A stretch of 64,000 nucleotides of DNA from Dimorphilus gyrociliatus (lineage: Eukaryota > Annelida > Polychaeta > Dinophilidae): positions 1,433,501-1,497,500 of the forward strand of contig CAJFCJ010000001.1 in assembly GCA_904063045.1 (NCBI GenBank). Reading direction: 5' to 3'. The notes under the pieces are model-generated. The model was not told where the DNA came from and did not search any database. It saw nothing but the letters and a program-made list of their open reading frames with translations. Position numbers and translations under genes: made by a program. Shown in pieces: positions 35,050 through 46,260 of this stretch; position 1 is the first letter of the stretch; each line of letters starts with the position of its first letter.

Positions 35050-37127
35050 ATGTCAATTTCTTGGGTTAAAATAAAAAAAATCCCACTTTTATTTTATTCT
35101 ATTCGAAAAAGAGTATCAGTTAAATCTCTAGGAAAGAATGCTAGATTCGGTAAGTAGTACGATGACTATGAACACCCTTTCATACATCGTTAATTTGTGA
35201 TTAGCTGGAGCAACAGCCGTAGGTCTCGGTGGGCTTTTCATCGGATATTATACCAAAAACAATGCCAATCCTTTATCCTTAGACGAAAATGAGACGGCCA
35301 TTCTACAAAAAAGTAAGTATAATGTATTGCTTTAAATAAGAAATTAAACATTTTTTTATCTTCCGATATTTAATTAATTTTTTTCTTCTACTTTATCTCA
35401 AATAGATAAACTTAAGTTTTGGAATTTCTTCAACAATTTGTCTCTCTCTCTCCAAGCAAAACTATCAAGGAACATTCAAACCCTCTTAAATTTGGCTGAG
35501 CATCATGAATCATATATTAGAGACCTAGCAATTAACAACATTATTCAAACTGAATGGAGTGATAATGATTTAAATTTGATTGAACTAGTTGCGTCTGATC
35601 GTATTCAAGTATTGATTTCATTAAAGGAAAAGACTAATTTAGAGGTAATTTTAAGACACAATCAAGTTTTTTGTGACTAATATTCATTACTTCTGGAATT
35701 TTAGTTATTGAAATTTAAAGAAAATTTAAAGCCCTGTGGGGAATCATTAGAGCTATTAATGAAGGAAAGCTTAAAGAAAATTATCCCATCGGATACTTAT
35801 TGTAAATATTTACAAAATTGTGCTCTGAGTGAAAAATGGCTTAGTGAGGAACAGCAGTCTTGGTGGAGTTTTTCAGAGTCTTCCTGTGAAAAAATTGTTG
35901 AATTGGAAGATTCTGAACAGTTTTATGCTATGTATTTGGATACTTATTGCACAATTTGTCAATCTGATGACTATATGCAATTTTTAGACAATAATGGTTT
36001 ACTGATTTTGAGGCAAATTCTAGATGATAGTCCTAATGATCTTCTCCTGACAACGAAAGTTGCAAAGATTCTTGCTGTGCTATCATCTCATAAAGAGACT
36101 CATTATCTTATTTCTAAAAGTGGTTTTATAAGTCTCTTTGCAAAATGGATGAGATCAAGTGATCTTTCTCTATCTCTTTATGCAAGTAAATCTCTGTGGA
36201 ATATGCATGATCCCACGAGTATTTATGCAGATGGAGTTTACCTATATTTTCCTTTATTTTTGAAAAGTAGTGAACCAGAAGTGGATATCATTTTTGTTCA
36301 TGGATTAAAGGGCGGACCATTTCGAACTTGGCGTCAAAAGGATTCATCAGATAATAAGGTTGATATTATTTATTAAATATATACTAAATTGGTAAAATTC
36401 ATAACCATTTCAGTCTCCAAGTTGTAAATGTTGGCCAAAGGATTGGTTGGCAAAAGACATTAAAAATTGTAGAATAATAGGTGTAGAATACGCAACCAAA
36501 TTATCAGATTGGACTTCCCCGAATCAAGATCCTCTACCCCTTAGAGCAAAATTTATGGCTGCAAAATTGAAAGAAGCTGGAGTTGGAAAAAGACCCATAA
36601 TTTGGGTGGGTCATTCAATGGGAGGACTATTAATAAAGCACATGTTGGAAGATGAGCATTTAATCGAAAAAAGTCATGGATTTATATTTTATAGTGTTCC
36701 CCACTTAGGATGCCCCTTAGCATCCTTAACAAACAATCGACTCGCGTCCATATTTAGTCCCTCTCTAGAAGTTCGTGAACTTCATGAGGGAAACAAAAAT
36801 CTGATAAAACTAAATGAAAACTTTTTAGAAATTATTCAACATCGCCAATTACCTGTCTTCAGTTTTGCTGAAGGTTCTGCTTCGCAATTTCCTTTTGGAA
36901 TAAAACGAATAATTGTTCCAGAAAGTTATGCCTACCCGGGTATTGGAGAATTTAGAGTTATGGCTGAGCTTAACCACCTGGATATCTGTAAACCAAAAGA
37001 TCGAGAATCTGATTTATATCTTGAAACTAAAAATTTCATTCTGAGAAATGTTTTTCAGAAAATTAGTATTAAAGCGGAAGAAGAAAAAGATTATTTTTAT
37101 TTAAGAAAATTTGTTTGTATTGATTAG
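35050..37127 (+). CDS. SERAC1: SERAC1, alpha/beta-hydrolase of the mitochondria/ER contact zone
   Basis: Serine-hydrolase-fold protein needed for phosphatidylglycerol remodelling at mitochondria-ER contacts. Exons 35050-35149, 35205-35312, 35406-35644, 35705-36358 and 36414-37127 join in phase to 604 aa (human 654). The first exon is Lys/Arg-rich and the second starts with a Gly-rich hydrophobic segment (GATAVGLGGLFIGYY), together resembling a mitochondrial presequence or membrane anchor. An armadillo-like helical region follows, then the lipase domain: VDIIFVHGLKGGPFRTWRQ, CWPKDWLAKD, the nucleophile elbow GHSMGG, FYSVPHLG and the His region LNHLDICKPK. All three catalytic-type elements are intact. 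The start at 35050 is inferred from phase and the presequence. AATAAA is at 37308. Confidence 0.92.
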
Positions 37128-37514
37128 AATCGATGCCAACCAAAAGTGATTAAAATTCTAAAAATACAATCGCTTTAGAAGTTTGATTTCGAAACTCATT
37201 AAGGTTTTTTTCCTGAGAAAGATTAAAAGTAAGATTACTTACCTAGGAGTAATTTTATATATATATGAAAAAGTATCATTTAACAGTCTGCTATTTTAAA
37301 ATGAGATAATAAAAAAAAGACGGGCTATGAAGAATGAAAAAATTGCAATTCATAAATTACAAAATTAATTAAAATTTTGACTTTGAGCAAATTATTGTCG
37401 CAGAAAAAGAATAAAAAAATTAAAGATGATTTTCTCATAACAGAATAATTTAAAAATTTTAAGTCACGCGAGAAAAAATTTTGTACGAAAACGCGGAGCA
37501 GACTACAAGCGATA
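37128..37514. other. SERAC1 3' UTR and CDC40 promoter
   Basis: Same-strand gap of 387 bp with a poly(A) signal at 37308-37313, leaving about 200 bp for the CDC40 promoter and 5' UTR. No other feature seen. Confidence 0.6.
37308..37313 (+). terminator. poly(A) signal of SERAC1
   Basis: AATAAA, 181 nt after the stop codon. Confidence 0.55.
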
Positions 37515-39671
37515 ATGGCGACCAACGCAATTTCGTCGTTAGCCGTATATGATTCTTCTGATTCAGAGGAAGATCAAACTGAAGATTCAGAAGCCAAATT
37601 ACATTTGAAACCAATAGAAAAGAGTCATAGTACTGCTTTATCAACATTATCATCAGCACCTGAAGTAGCCTCAAAGGTATATAACCGCTCACGAATTATG
37701 AAACCCCATTGATTTCTTACCTTGTTTCAAAATTTCTTTAACTGATTATTGTCCTTAACAGTATGACATTGAGAACAGACTCCTTGTAGACAAAACAGTT
37801 ACAGAATTAACTTATAATCCGAAGACAGAAGACCTTTATGCACCTGATGTAATTATATTTATAATTCTCGTGTTGTAATTTAACTTTTTCAAATTTATTA
37901 AAGCTTGGTCCAGAAAATCCATTCAAATCTGAACATCGAAAAGCCTCAAAGAATGCTTTCTCAGGTTTTGTAGAAAAAGAACATGTCAGTGATTTTCATT
38001 TTGAAGCACAGCGAAGAACTTTTCATCAATTTGGTAAATGCAAACTTAAATAGTATAATCAATTTGTAATAAGCTAACTTGTGATAAACTATAGGTTATG
38101 CAAATGATCCTACCATTGGATCTAATCAATTAATTGGAGATGCAGAAAAAGGGGAAAAAGAACAGAAGTTTATCTTTGATCCTGGCAATACTGCTCGACC
38201 AGGTGACAAAAGGAAACGTGAAAGAAATGACGATCCTTCTGACATAGAAGGTTTTAAAGGCCCCTGGGCCCCATTTGCAGATGAACAGAGGATTGCAGTT
38301 CCTTCTGACGAAGACAAGAAAGCTATTGAAGAATATATGTCAAAAAATAGTAGTAAAATTAGAAAAGGTCAAGTTGAAACAGCTTCTGTTGAAGAAAAAA
38401 CAACTCTTCATATTAAGGATCCATATGATTATCAGGGAAGATCTTTCCTTCATCCACCTCAAGATGTTGGTGTAAATTTGAAATCAACTGAGCCGCCTCT
38501 AAAGTGTTTCATACCGAAACGTCTTATTCACACGTGGACTGGTCATTCAAAGGGAGTATCAAATATAAAATGGTTTCCAAGATCAGCTCATTTACTTTTA
38601 TCAACATCTATGGACTGTAAAGCCAAGCTATGGGAAGTCTATAATGAACGACGTTGCGTTAGAACATACGTCGGACATAAACAAGCTGTTAAAGATGCTT
38701 GTTTTACAAATGACGGAATGAAATTTCTTACAGCAGGATACGATAGATATATTAAGTTATGGGATACTGAAACAGGACAATGTCCGTCCAAATTTCTCAG
38801 CAGAAAAGTTCCCTTTTGTGTTAAAATTCACCCCGACGCAGATAAACAACATTTTTTTGTCGTTGGTACATCCGATAAGAAAATAATTTGCGTAAGTAGA
38901 CATCTATTTGTTTAAATAGAATAAGTACAATTAACAATTATGAATATTTTTATATACAGTGGGATATGAGATCTGGCGACGTTGTTCAAGAATATGATAG
39001 GCATTTGGGATCCGTAAACTCAATTACTTTTATTGATCAAAATCGACGATTTGTTTCGACGTCTGATGATAAATCAGTTCGTGTTTGGGAATGGTAACTA
39101 TTCTGCTTTTTAGTTGTGCCTATGGTAAAAATAATATATTCTCTAACAGGAATATTCCAGTTGATTTTAAGTATATTGCCGACCCTTCCTTGCATTCTAT
39201 GCCTAGTGCATCATTATCACCAAACGGTAAACATTTTTATTTCAATAAATATTTAAGTAGTAACTCCTTTATAATATTTCTTTTTCAGGTAAATGGTTGG
39301 CTTGTCAATCAATGAACAATCAAATATGTATATTTAATGTTTTAAATCGAATGAAATTGATGAGAAAAAAAGTATTTAAGGGTCATATGGTGGCCGGTTA
39401 CGCTTGTAGCTGCGACTTCTCACCTGAGATGACGTAAGTCGATAAAAGCACTTTTCTACAATATGTAGACTATAAAACTGGCTTTTTTTGTAGATATTTA
39501 ATAAGTGGTGATGCAGATGGCAAAGTTTTTGTTTGGGATTGGAAAACGAGTAAACTTTATAAACAATGGAAAGCTCACGATGATGCCTGTATTGCTGTTT
39601 TGTGGCACCCGCACGAGACGAGCAAAGTGGTCAGCGCTGGATGGGACGGCGTTATTAAATATTGGGACTAG
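37515..39671 (+). CDS. CDC40: pre-mRNA-processing factor 17 (CDC40)
   Basis: WD40 splicing factor of the second catalytic step. Exons 37515-37676, 37762-37848, 37904-38033, 38095-38891, 38960-39093, 39150-39226, 39289-39433 and 39494-39671 join in phase to 569 aa (human 579). The N-terminus has the PRP17 signatures [19 protein letters not shown] and [18 protein letters not shown], then [20 protein letters not shown] and seven WD repeats (for example [48 protein letters not shown]), ending [12 protein letters not shown]. The ATG context is ATAATGGCG. The stop codon is only 38 nt from the stop codon of the opposing DMAC2L-like gene. Confidence 0.96.
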
Positions 39672-39709
39672 AGTTTTATTGTTAAAACTAGTAAATACAT
39701 CCATTTTTT

Positions 39710-40347
39710 TTATTTAAGCTGAACATTTTTGTGTTTGATATCGCAGTTTGGTAGAGCCTTTCGTAATGAATCAAATGTTGATTGATATCTGACTGAAGGT
39801 AGACCCTCTAGAACTAGACTTTTCAATTCTGTTAGTTCTGTGAGACTTTTAATACCTTCATCAGTCACACCCAACAAATTGACCAATTCCAAATTTTGAA
39901 GTGAAGATTTCAAGCTATCCAACTTACTCAAAGCATTGTCTTCAACGTATGGACAAGAATTCATAAGAAAACTTCTAATATGATTACAGCCCTTAAGATG
40001 AATAAATCCAACATCCATTATTGATGAATCAATTGCTTCTACCTCAAACAACAAATTCTTTATGGATATGGAAGGAAGTTGGTTATAGTCTTCCAACCAC
40101 GAAGTGTTGTTTGTCCATTTAACTTTTGCTCCACATCTTAAAAGCCATTCAGCGCATGCTCTATCGGGTCCGACTTGCTCGATTCTATCCATGTTGGGCC
40201 TATATTATTTGAAATAGATTGTTATGAAATTGTGATATTATTTATAAATGTATACTTATTCGGAATCTGAGTCAACATTCTTAAGAGATTTCTTTTCTGA
40301 ACTAGAAAATGTCTTGCAGAGAGAGCACCAAATTTCATAGTATTCAT
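39710..40347 (-). CDS. DMAC2L: ATP synthase factor B / DMAC2L-like mitochondrial LRR protein
   Basis: Small mitochondrial leucine-rich protein of the ATP5S/DMAC2L family (coupling factor B). Two exons, 40256-40347 and 39710-40199, join in phase across a 56-nt intron to 193 aa (human about 200). The first exon gives an Arg-rich, acid-free start (MNTMKFGALSARHFLVQKRN), a mitochondrial presequence. The conserved core is VGPDRACAEWLLRCGAKVKW, then the YNQLP segment, GFIHLKGC, and an ending with Leu-rich repeats, LPSVRYQ and ALPNCDIK. The first in-frame Met of exon 2 would miss the presequence. Related DMAC2 is possible, but length and the GPDRAxxEWLLRCGA block favour DMAC2L. Confidence 0.87.
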
Positions 40348-41487
40348 AGTGGGAATTTGTAGAGTTTAGAATCTTCAACTAGATTTACTGGTGCAACTAA
40401 TTTGTGATAGAAGGGATTTAGAAATTTGATTTCATTCAAGAAACTTTATACTGACATAAGCAAAATGTAGCCTTCACATTGACGAAATACAGACGTATTG
40501 TAATTCTCTGAAAAGCCAACAGATGGCTAAAACTAAGGAATAAGAAATACTTAATCAGTTTATCAATGGCATTATATCAATAGTTAATTGAGTTATTTTT
40601 TGATAATAGAATGGCAAAGTAATACTCTAATTGTTAGGTTAAGAATAACTGGATGAAATTGCTTACAACATGCTTTTTTTATTATATATTATGTTTTATC
40701 AATACATTATATAGTAATCGAGTTTGTATTGTAGATGTCGCTAGCATATTTTTAAATTGACAACTTTTATATCGGTGCTTTTTTTTCCAGTATTCATCGA
40801 AATGACTAAATTGAATTTTGGTGTTTTTAAACGCAAAATTCCTATATTCATATAAATTAAAGTTATAATCATAAAATCTAATTTATAAGACGATATAATG
40901 ACTACTCCTCTCTGATAGCAAAATTATAAATTTTGAAAGAGCATATTTATTATAAAAGTTACATTATCCCTTAAGTAAACTTATTTTAAAATTTAAAATA
41001 ATAATTTACATCTGCTCAACTGCATATAAAAATACTATTAACATTTTTTGTGTAATATTCAAAGATAAAAATTGAATGAGCTGTGAAGTTCTAAATTGAA
41101 AGTTCAATGGAAATAGCAACTACTCTTTAAATAACAAAACAACCTTCACATTGACAAACGTTTTTATGTCGTTTTTTTGGTTAAGAAGCGGCAGATGGCG
41201 AATCAGAGATACTCACAATATAATATTGAATATCTTACTTATGCCCTCTACACTTTAATATGATAATTTGTTTTAAAGTGATTTGTGGAAATTTTATCTA
41301 CAAGATATTTCATCATTTAATTGGTAAGACTTAGATTTAGTTCGCTAATTAAAGTTTCTAGTAACAAATTATGCTTTTTTCGGATAAAATGTATACACAC
41401 CGATAGGTAGCGCCAGCGAAACAAGAAAGGTAAATAAAAAGTAGTGCACCTTCCCAAACGTTTTTCATCGATTTTCGCCAATTCAAG
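40348..41487. promoter_or_regulatory. divergent region between DMAC2L and SF3B1
   Basis: 1.14 kb of AT-rich DNA with no recognised exon. It contains both promoters and a two-part motif present twice with identical 49-nt internal spacing (40471-40527 and 41143-41199). Confidence 0.6.
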
Positions 41488-41495
41488 ATGGCGGC
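41484..41495 (+). promoter_or_regulatory. YY1-type site overlapping the SF3B1 start codon
   Basis: CAAGATGGCGGC matches the YY1 consensus in full and includes the initiator ATG at 41488. YY1 sites of this orientation near the start of housekeeping genes place transcription starts just upstream. Confidence 0.5.
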
Positions 41496-44400
41496 CCCTA
41501 CGACTCATGAAGGTACGTTAATTTTCTATAATATCTAAGCATTACAGCCAAATATCTTCTTCTGCTACATGTCAACATAAGGATTAAATTTCAATAATAA
41601 TGCATGATGCTCTAATATTTTATGAAAAGAACAATTATACCTCTTAAAATAGTTGCCGAAGTACTACGGCAGAATCGATAAATCGTAGTAAAAACGTTTC
41701 AAAATTAAGTCCAATTGTGTAAGAACGTGTTGTTTCGAAATCCGCCACAGTGAAATGTACTGTTCTTATATCGTTAAAATAGTAGCAAGTCGCTTGACAT
41801 GTCTATATCAACAAAAACATTAACTATTTCAGATATTGAGAATCAGGTTCGGGAGTTACAGGAAAAAAGAAGGGCTGTGAATGTAACTCGTGATGATGAA
41901 GGGAATGCCAGAATTGCAATGGGAGAAAGCGGATATTACGATAAAGATATCTACGGTGGCAGTTCAAAAGCAAATTATGGAGGTTACGTAGATTCAATTG
42001 CTGCTAATGATGATATTGATGATGACGAGGATGAACATTTTGCACCTCAACTTGGTAAAAAAGTTCAATATACAGCCCCACTCAATCAGCTAAGTGATTT
42101 ATCAAGAGAGGAAAGAGATCATGATCCTCTAGCCGGTCGACGAATTCCTAAAGTAATCGACAAAGAAGATGACTATAGAAAAAGGAGACTTAATCAGCAA
42201 CTCTCTCCTTCTCGATATGATCCTTTTGCAGGGGATAAGACACCAGATGTTCGCTCCGAACGTAGAAGTTACGCAGATATTCTAAGAGATAATCAGTTGA
42301 AAGCTCGTGAATATGATCTCAAGCAGCAAATGATTGAAAAGGCCAAGGAAGGAACTTTAAAGGCAACAAATGGAGATATTGTATCTAAACCAAAAAAGAG
42401 AATAGGACGATGGGATCAGCCAAGTGATGCTGATGGTACTCCTGCTGCCAAGAAAACCAGTTGGGATGAAGCAGCTACTCCCCATGTTGCTAGATGGGAT
42501 GAAACACCAGCCAGACTGAAATCTGGAGCAGAAACACCATCTCAAAAAATGTGGGATAGTACACCTGGACCAATGACTCCGGGTGGAGAGACACCTGGTC
42601 ACACAACTACACCAAGCGCTAGAAGAAATCGTTGGGATGAGACACCTAGAGCAGGAGCAGAAACTCCGGCCCAAAGCGGTTGGGCAGAAACTCCTAGAGC
42701 AGATCGAGGATCCGATAGTATACAAGACACTCCATCAGCTCAACAAGCAAAAAGAAGATCGAGATGGGATGAAACTCCAGCGATGACACCTCAAACAGGA
42801 GCAGTAACGCCAGGAATGACTCCAAGCATGACCCCAGGAGCCATGACACCATCTGGTCTCGGCGCTGGTCAACATACTCCTGGCACGTTTACACCAACTG
42901 GCGCGCCGGGTGTCTACACACCTATGGGTTTGACACCATCAGGTCAAACTCCTTCTGGATCTAAAGCGATGGGAATGGCTACTCCAACGCCAGGCCACCT
43001 TGTATCTATGACACCTGAACAGATGCAAGCATTTAATTGGCAAAGAGAAATTGATGAGAGAAATGGTCCATTAACTGATGAGGAATTAGATGCCAAGTTT
43101 CCACCAGGATACAAAATTTTGGCTCCTCCAGCAGGATATATACCAATAAGAACACCCGGTCGCAAACTTACAGCAACTCCAACACCCTTCTTAGGAGGAA
43201 CTCCATCAGGATTCAAAATGCAAACACCGGATCAAAAAACAACGATGGTTGATCTGCAACCCAAGGGACAAAATCTACCTATGATGAAGCCTGATGACAT
43301 GCAATATTTTGATAAACTATTGGTAGATGTTGATGAAGACAACCTTCCCCCAGAAGAAGCAAAAGAAAGAAAGATTATGAAACTCCTACTTAAAGTTAAA
43401 AATGGCACGCCACCAATGAGAAAATCAGCTTTGCGACAGTTAACTGACAAAGCCAGAGAATTTGGAGCTGGACCTCTGTTTAATCAAATACTTCCCTTGC
43501 TAATGTCACCAACGTTAGAAGATCAAGAGCGTCATTTACTGGTTAAGGTTATTGACAGAGTTCTCTACAAATTGGATGATTTAGTTAGGCCGTACGTTCA
43601 TAAAATTCTTGTGGTTATTGAACCCCTATTAATCGACGAAGATTACTATGCACGTGTGGAAGGTCGTGAAATTATATCAAATTTGGCTAAAGCTGCCGGA
43701 TTGGCAACAATGATCTCTACAATGAGACCTGACATAGATAATATGGATGAGTACGTAAGAAATACTACAGCCAGAGCTTTTGCAGTAGTAGCTTCTGCTT
43801 TGGGAATTCCTGCTCTCTTGCCTTTCCTCAAAGCTGTTTGCAGAAGTAAGAAAAGTTGGCAAGCAAGACATACAGGCATAAAAATCATTCAACAAATAGC
43901 CATTCTGATGGGATGCGCTGTCTTACCTCACTTGCGATCACTGGTTGATATTATCGAACACGGTTTAGTTGATGAACAGCAAAAAGTGCGAACAATCACA
44001 GCTTTGGCTTTGGCTGCCCTTGCAGAAGCTGCTACTCCATATGGTATAGAGAGTTTTGACGCTGTATTAAAACCTTTGTGGAAAGGAATAAGACAGCATC
44101 GAGGTAAAGGTCTGGCTGCTTTTTTAAAAGCTATTGGTTACCTTATTCCATTGATGGACGCCGAATATGCCAATTATTACACCAGAGAAGTAATGTTGAT
44201 TTTGATTAGAGAATTTCAGTCTCCTGACGAAGAAATGAAAAAGATCGTTTTAAAAGTTGTAAAGCAATGTTGTGCAACTGATGGTGTTGAGGCACAATAT
44301 ATTAAGGAAGAAATTCTACCGCCCTTCTTCAAACATTTTTGGAATCAAAGAATGGCTCTCGACAGGAGAAATTACCGACAGTTAGTTGACACCACTGTTG

Positions 44401-45797
44401 AAATTGGTATGAAAGTGGGAGCATCAGAGCTGGTTTCACGAATTGTTGACGATCTGAAGGATGAAAGCGAACAATATAGGCGTATGGTAATGGAAACCAT
44501 CGATAAAACTCTTTCTACCCTTGGAGCTTCAGATATAGATTCAAGACTGGAAGAACAGTTAATTGACGGTATTTTATATGCTTTTCAAGAACAAACCAGT
44601 GCTGGAGATGCTGATAACGCAGTTATGTTAAATGGTTTTGGAACTGTTGTGGTTGCGCTTGGAAGGCGAGTTAAACCATACTTGCCTCAAATATGTGGTA
44701 CAATTTTATGGCGTCTCAACAACAAAGCTGCCAAGGTCAGACAACAAGCTGCAGATTTAATTGGTCGAATCGCGGTTGTTATGAAAACATGTGAAGAAGA
44801 AAAATTAATGGGTCATTTAGGTGTTGTTCTTTACGAATATTTAGGTGAGGAATATCCTGAAGTACTTGGTTCCATAATTGCAGCTCTTAAAGCTATTGTA
44901 AATGTAATTGGTATGTCACGTATGACACCTCCTATAAAGGATTTATTACCTCGATTGACACCAATCTTGAAAAATCGCCACGAAAAGGTCCAAGAGAATT
45001 GTATTGATTTAGTTGGAAGAATTGCAGATAGAGGAGCAGAATTTGTTTCTGCAAGGGAATGGATGAGAATATGCTTCGAATTGCTTGAATTACTAAAAGC
45101 TCACAAAAAAGCAATAAGAAGAGCAACTGTCAATACTTTCGGTTATATAGCAAAAGCCATTGGTCCTCATGATGTTTTAGGGACTCTTTTGAATAATTTA
45201 AAAGTTCAAGAGAGACAAAACCGTGTATGCACAACAGTAGCCATTGCAATTGTTGCGGAGACATGTTCACCTTTCACTGTTTTACCAGCATTAATGAATG
45301 AATACAGAGTACGAGAACTTAACGTTCAAAACGGAGTCTTGAAAGCTTTGTCATTCATGTTCGAATACGTTGGAGAAATGGGAAAAGACTATATCTATGC
45401 TGTGGCTCCTTTATTTGAGGATGCATTGATGGATAGAGATCTTGTCCACAGGCAAACAGCTATGTTTGCTGTTCAACATTTAGCTCTTGGAGTGGCTGGA
45501 TTGGGATGTGAAGATGCACTACAACATTTAATAAATTATGTTTGGCCAAATATACTGGAAAGTTCACCTCACGTTGTTCAAGCATTTATGGGCTGCGTGG
45601 ATGGCTTTCGATTATCTCTTGGTCCCGCAAGAGTTCTCAACTATACTCTTTCTGGACTCTTCCATCCAGCAAGAAAAGTAAGGCATGTATATTGGAAAGT
45701 TTACAATAGCGTTTATATAGGAGCTCAAGACGCATTAGTTGCAGCCTACCCAAGAATTCCGGGCTTTTCAAGACATGAACTGGACTATATGCTGTAG
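41488..45797 (+). CDS. SF3B1: splicing factor 3B subunit 1
   Basis: U2 snRNP HEAT-repeat protein that holds the branch-point helix. Exon 1 is 25 nt (41488-41512, MAAPTTHE plus one base). A 320-nt intron ends ...TATTTCAG at 41832, and exon 2 (41833-45797) holds the rest, 1329 aa in all (human 1304). The join gives [20 protein letters not shown], which aligns with the conserved THEDIEAQIREIQGK start; the alternative in-frame ATG at 41799 reads intron and lacks this. The N-terminal half is rich in RWDETP/RWDQ ligand motifs and TP repeats that bind U2AF-homology domains. The HEAT superhelix is almost unchanged from vertebrates, including the [10 protein letters not shown] loop at which human cancer substitutions cluster. 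The end is HELDYML. A single intron is unusual among its intron-rich neighbours. Confidence 0.97.
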
Positions 45798-46260
45798 ATT
45801 GCGTTGTTTTCATATTTTGTGAAAAGTTGATTTAAGAATATTTCATTTTATGTGTTTGTAAATTTTGGATTGTGTAACATTTAAAAGAAGTGCACGTGAT
45901 ATCTCGAACATAGCGGTTTTTATATCATCCATATGTAATATATATATATATATATATACATATATTACATTTACCAATGTACAAGCTTGATATCTCTCAC
46001 CTCCAAAAAAAATGGAAAGAGAAAATAAATAGTTATTACATATAAATGTACAAATTTTTAACATAAATACTGTATATTATAGATGAAACGGATGTGATTC
46101 CATCAAATACTTAACATTCAAATTGAACATAAAAATCACTTTGGAAGCATCATATCAAGTTTGATAATTATAAAATCATGGTTTCTTGTCAAGAAATCTC
46201 TCTAAACTTCCCTAGTTCCGACTTTAACAAAGTTTTATTATTGCTAGGTATGCTAATAAA
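45798..46260. other. convergent 3' flanks of SF3B1 and the zinc-finger gene
   Basis: Includes a TA-rich palindrome at about 45930-45970 (TGTAATATATA ... TATATATTACA) that could fold in the SF3B1 3' UTR, an AATAAA at 46024-46029 for SF3B1, and TTTATT at 46234-46239, which is AATAAA for the minus-strand zinc-finger gene 22 nt past its stop codon. Confidence 0.65.
46024..46029 (+). terminator. poly(A) signal of SF3B1
   Basis: AATAAA, 227 nt after the SF3B1 stop codon. Confidence 0.5.

Noticed and set aside
41497-41512. First codons after ATGGCGG at 41488 as a separate small gene
   Set aside because: They join in phase to the SF3B1 body and match its conserved start.
41799-41832. ATG at 41799 as the SF3B1 start
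   Set aside because: The first residues derive from intron sequence ending in an acceptor; splicing from 41488 gives the conserved N-terminus.
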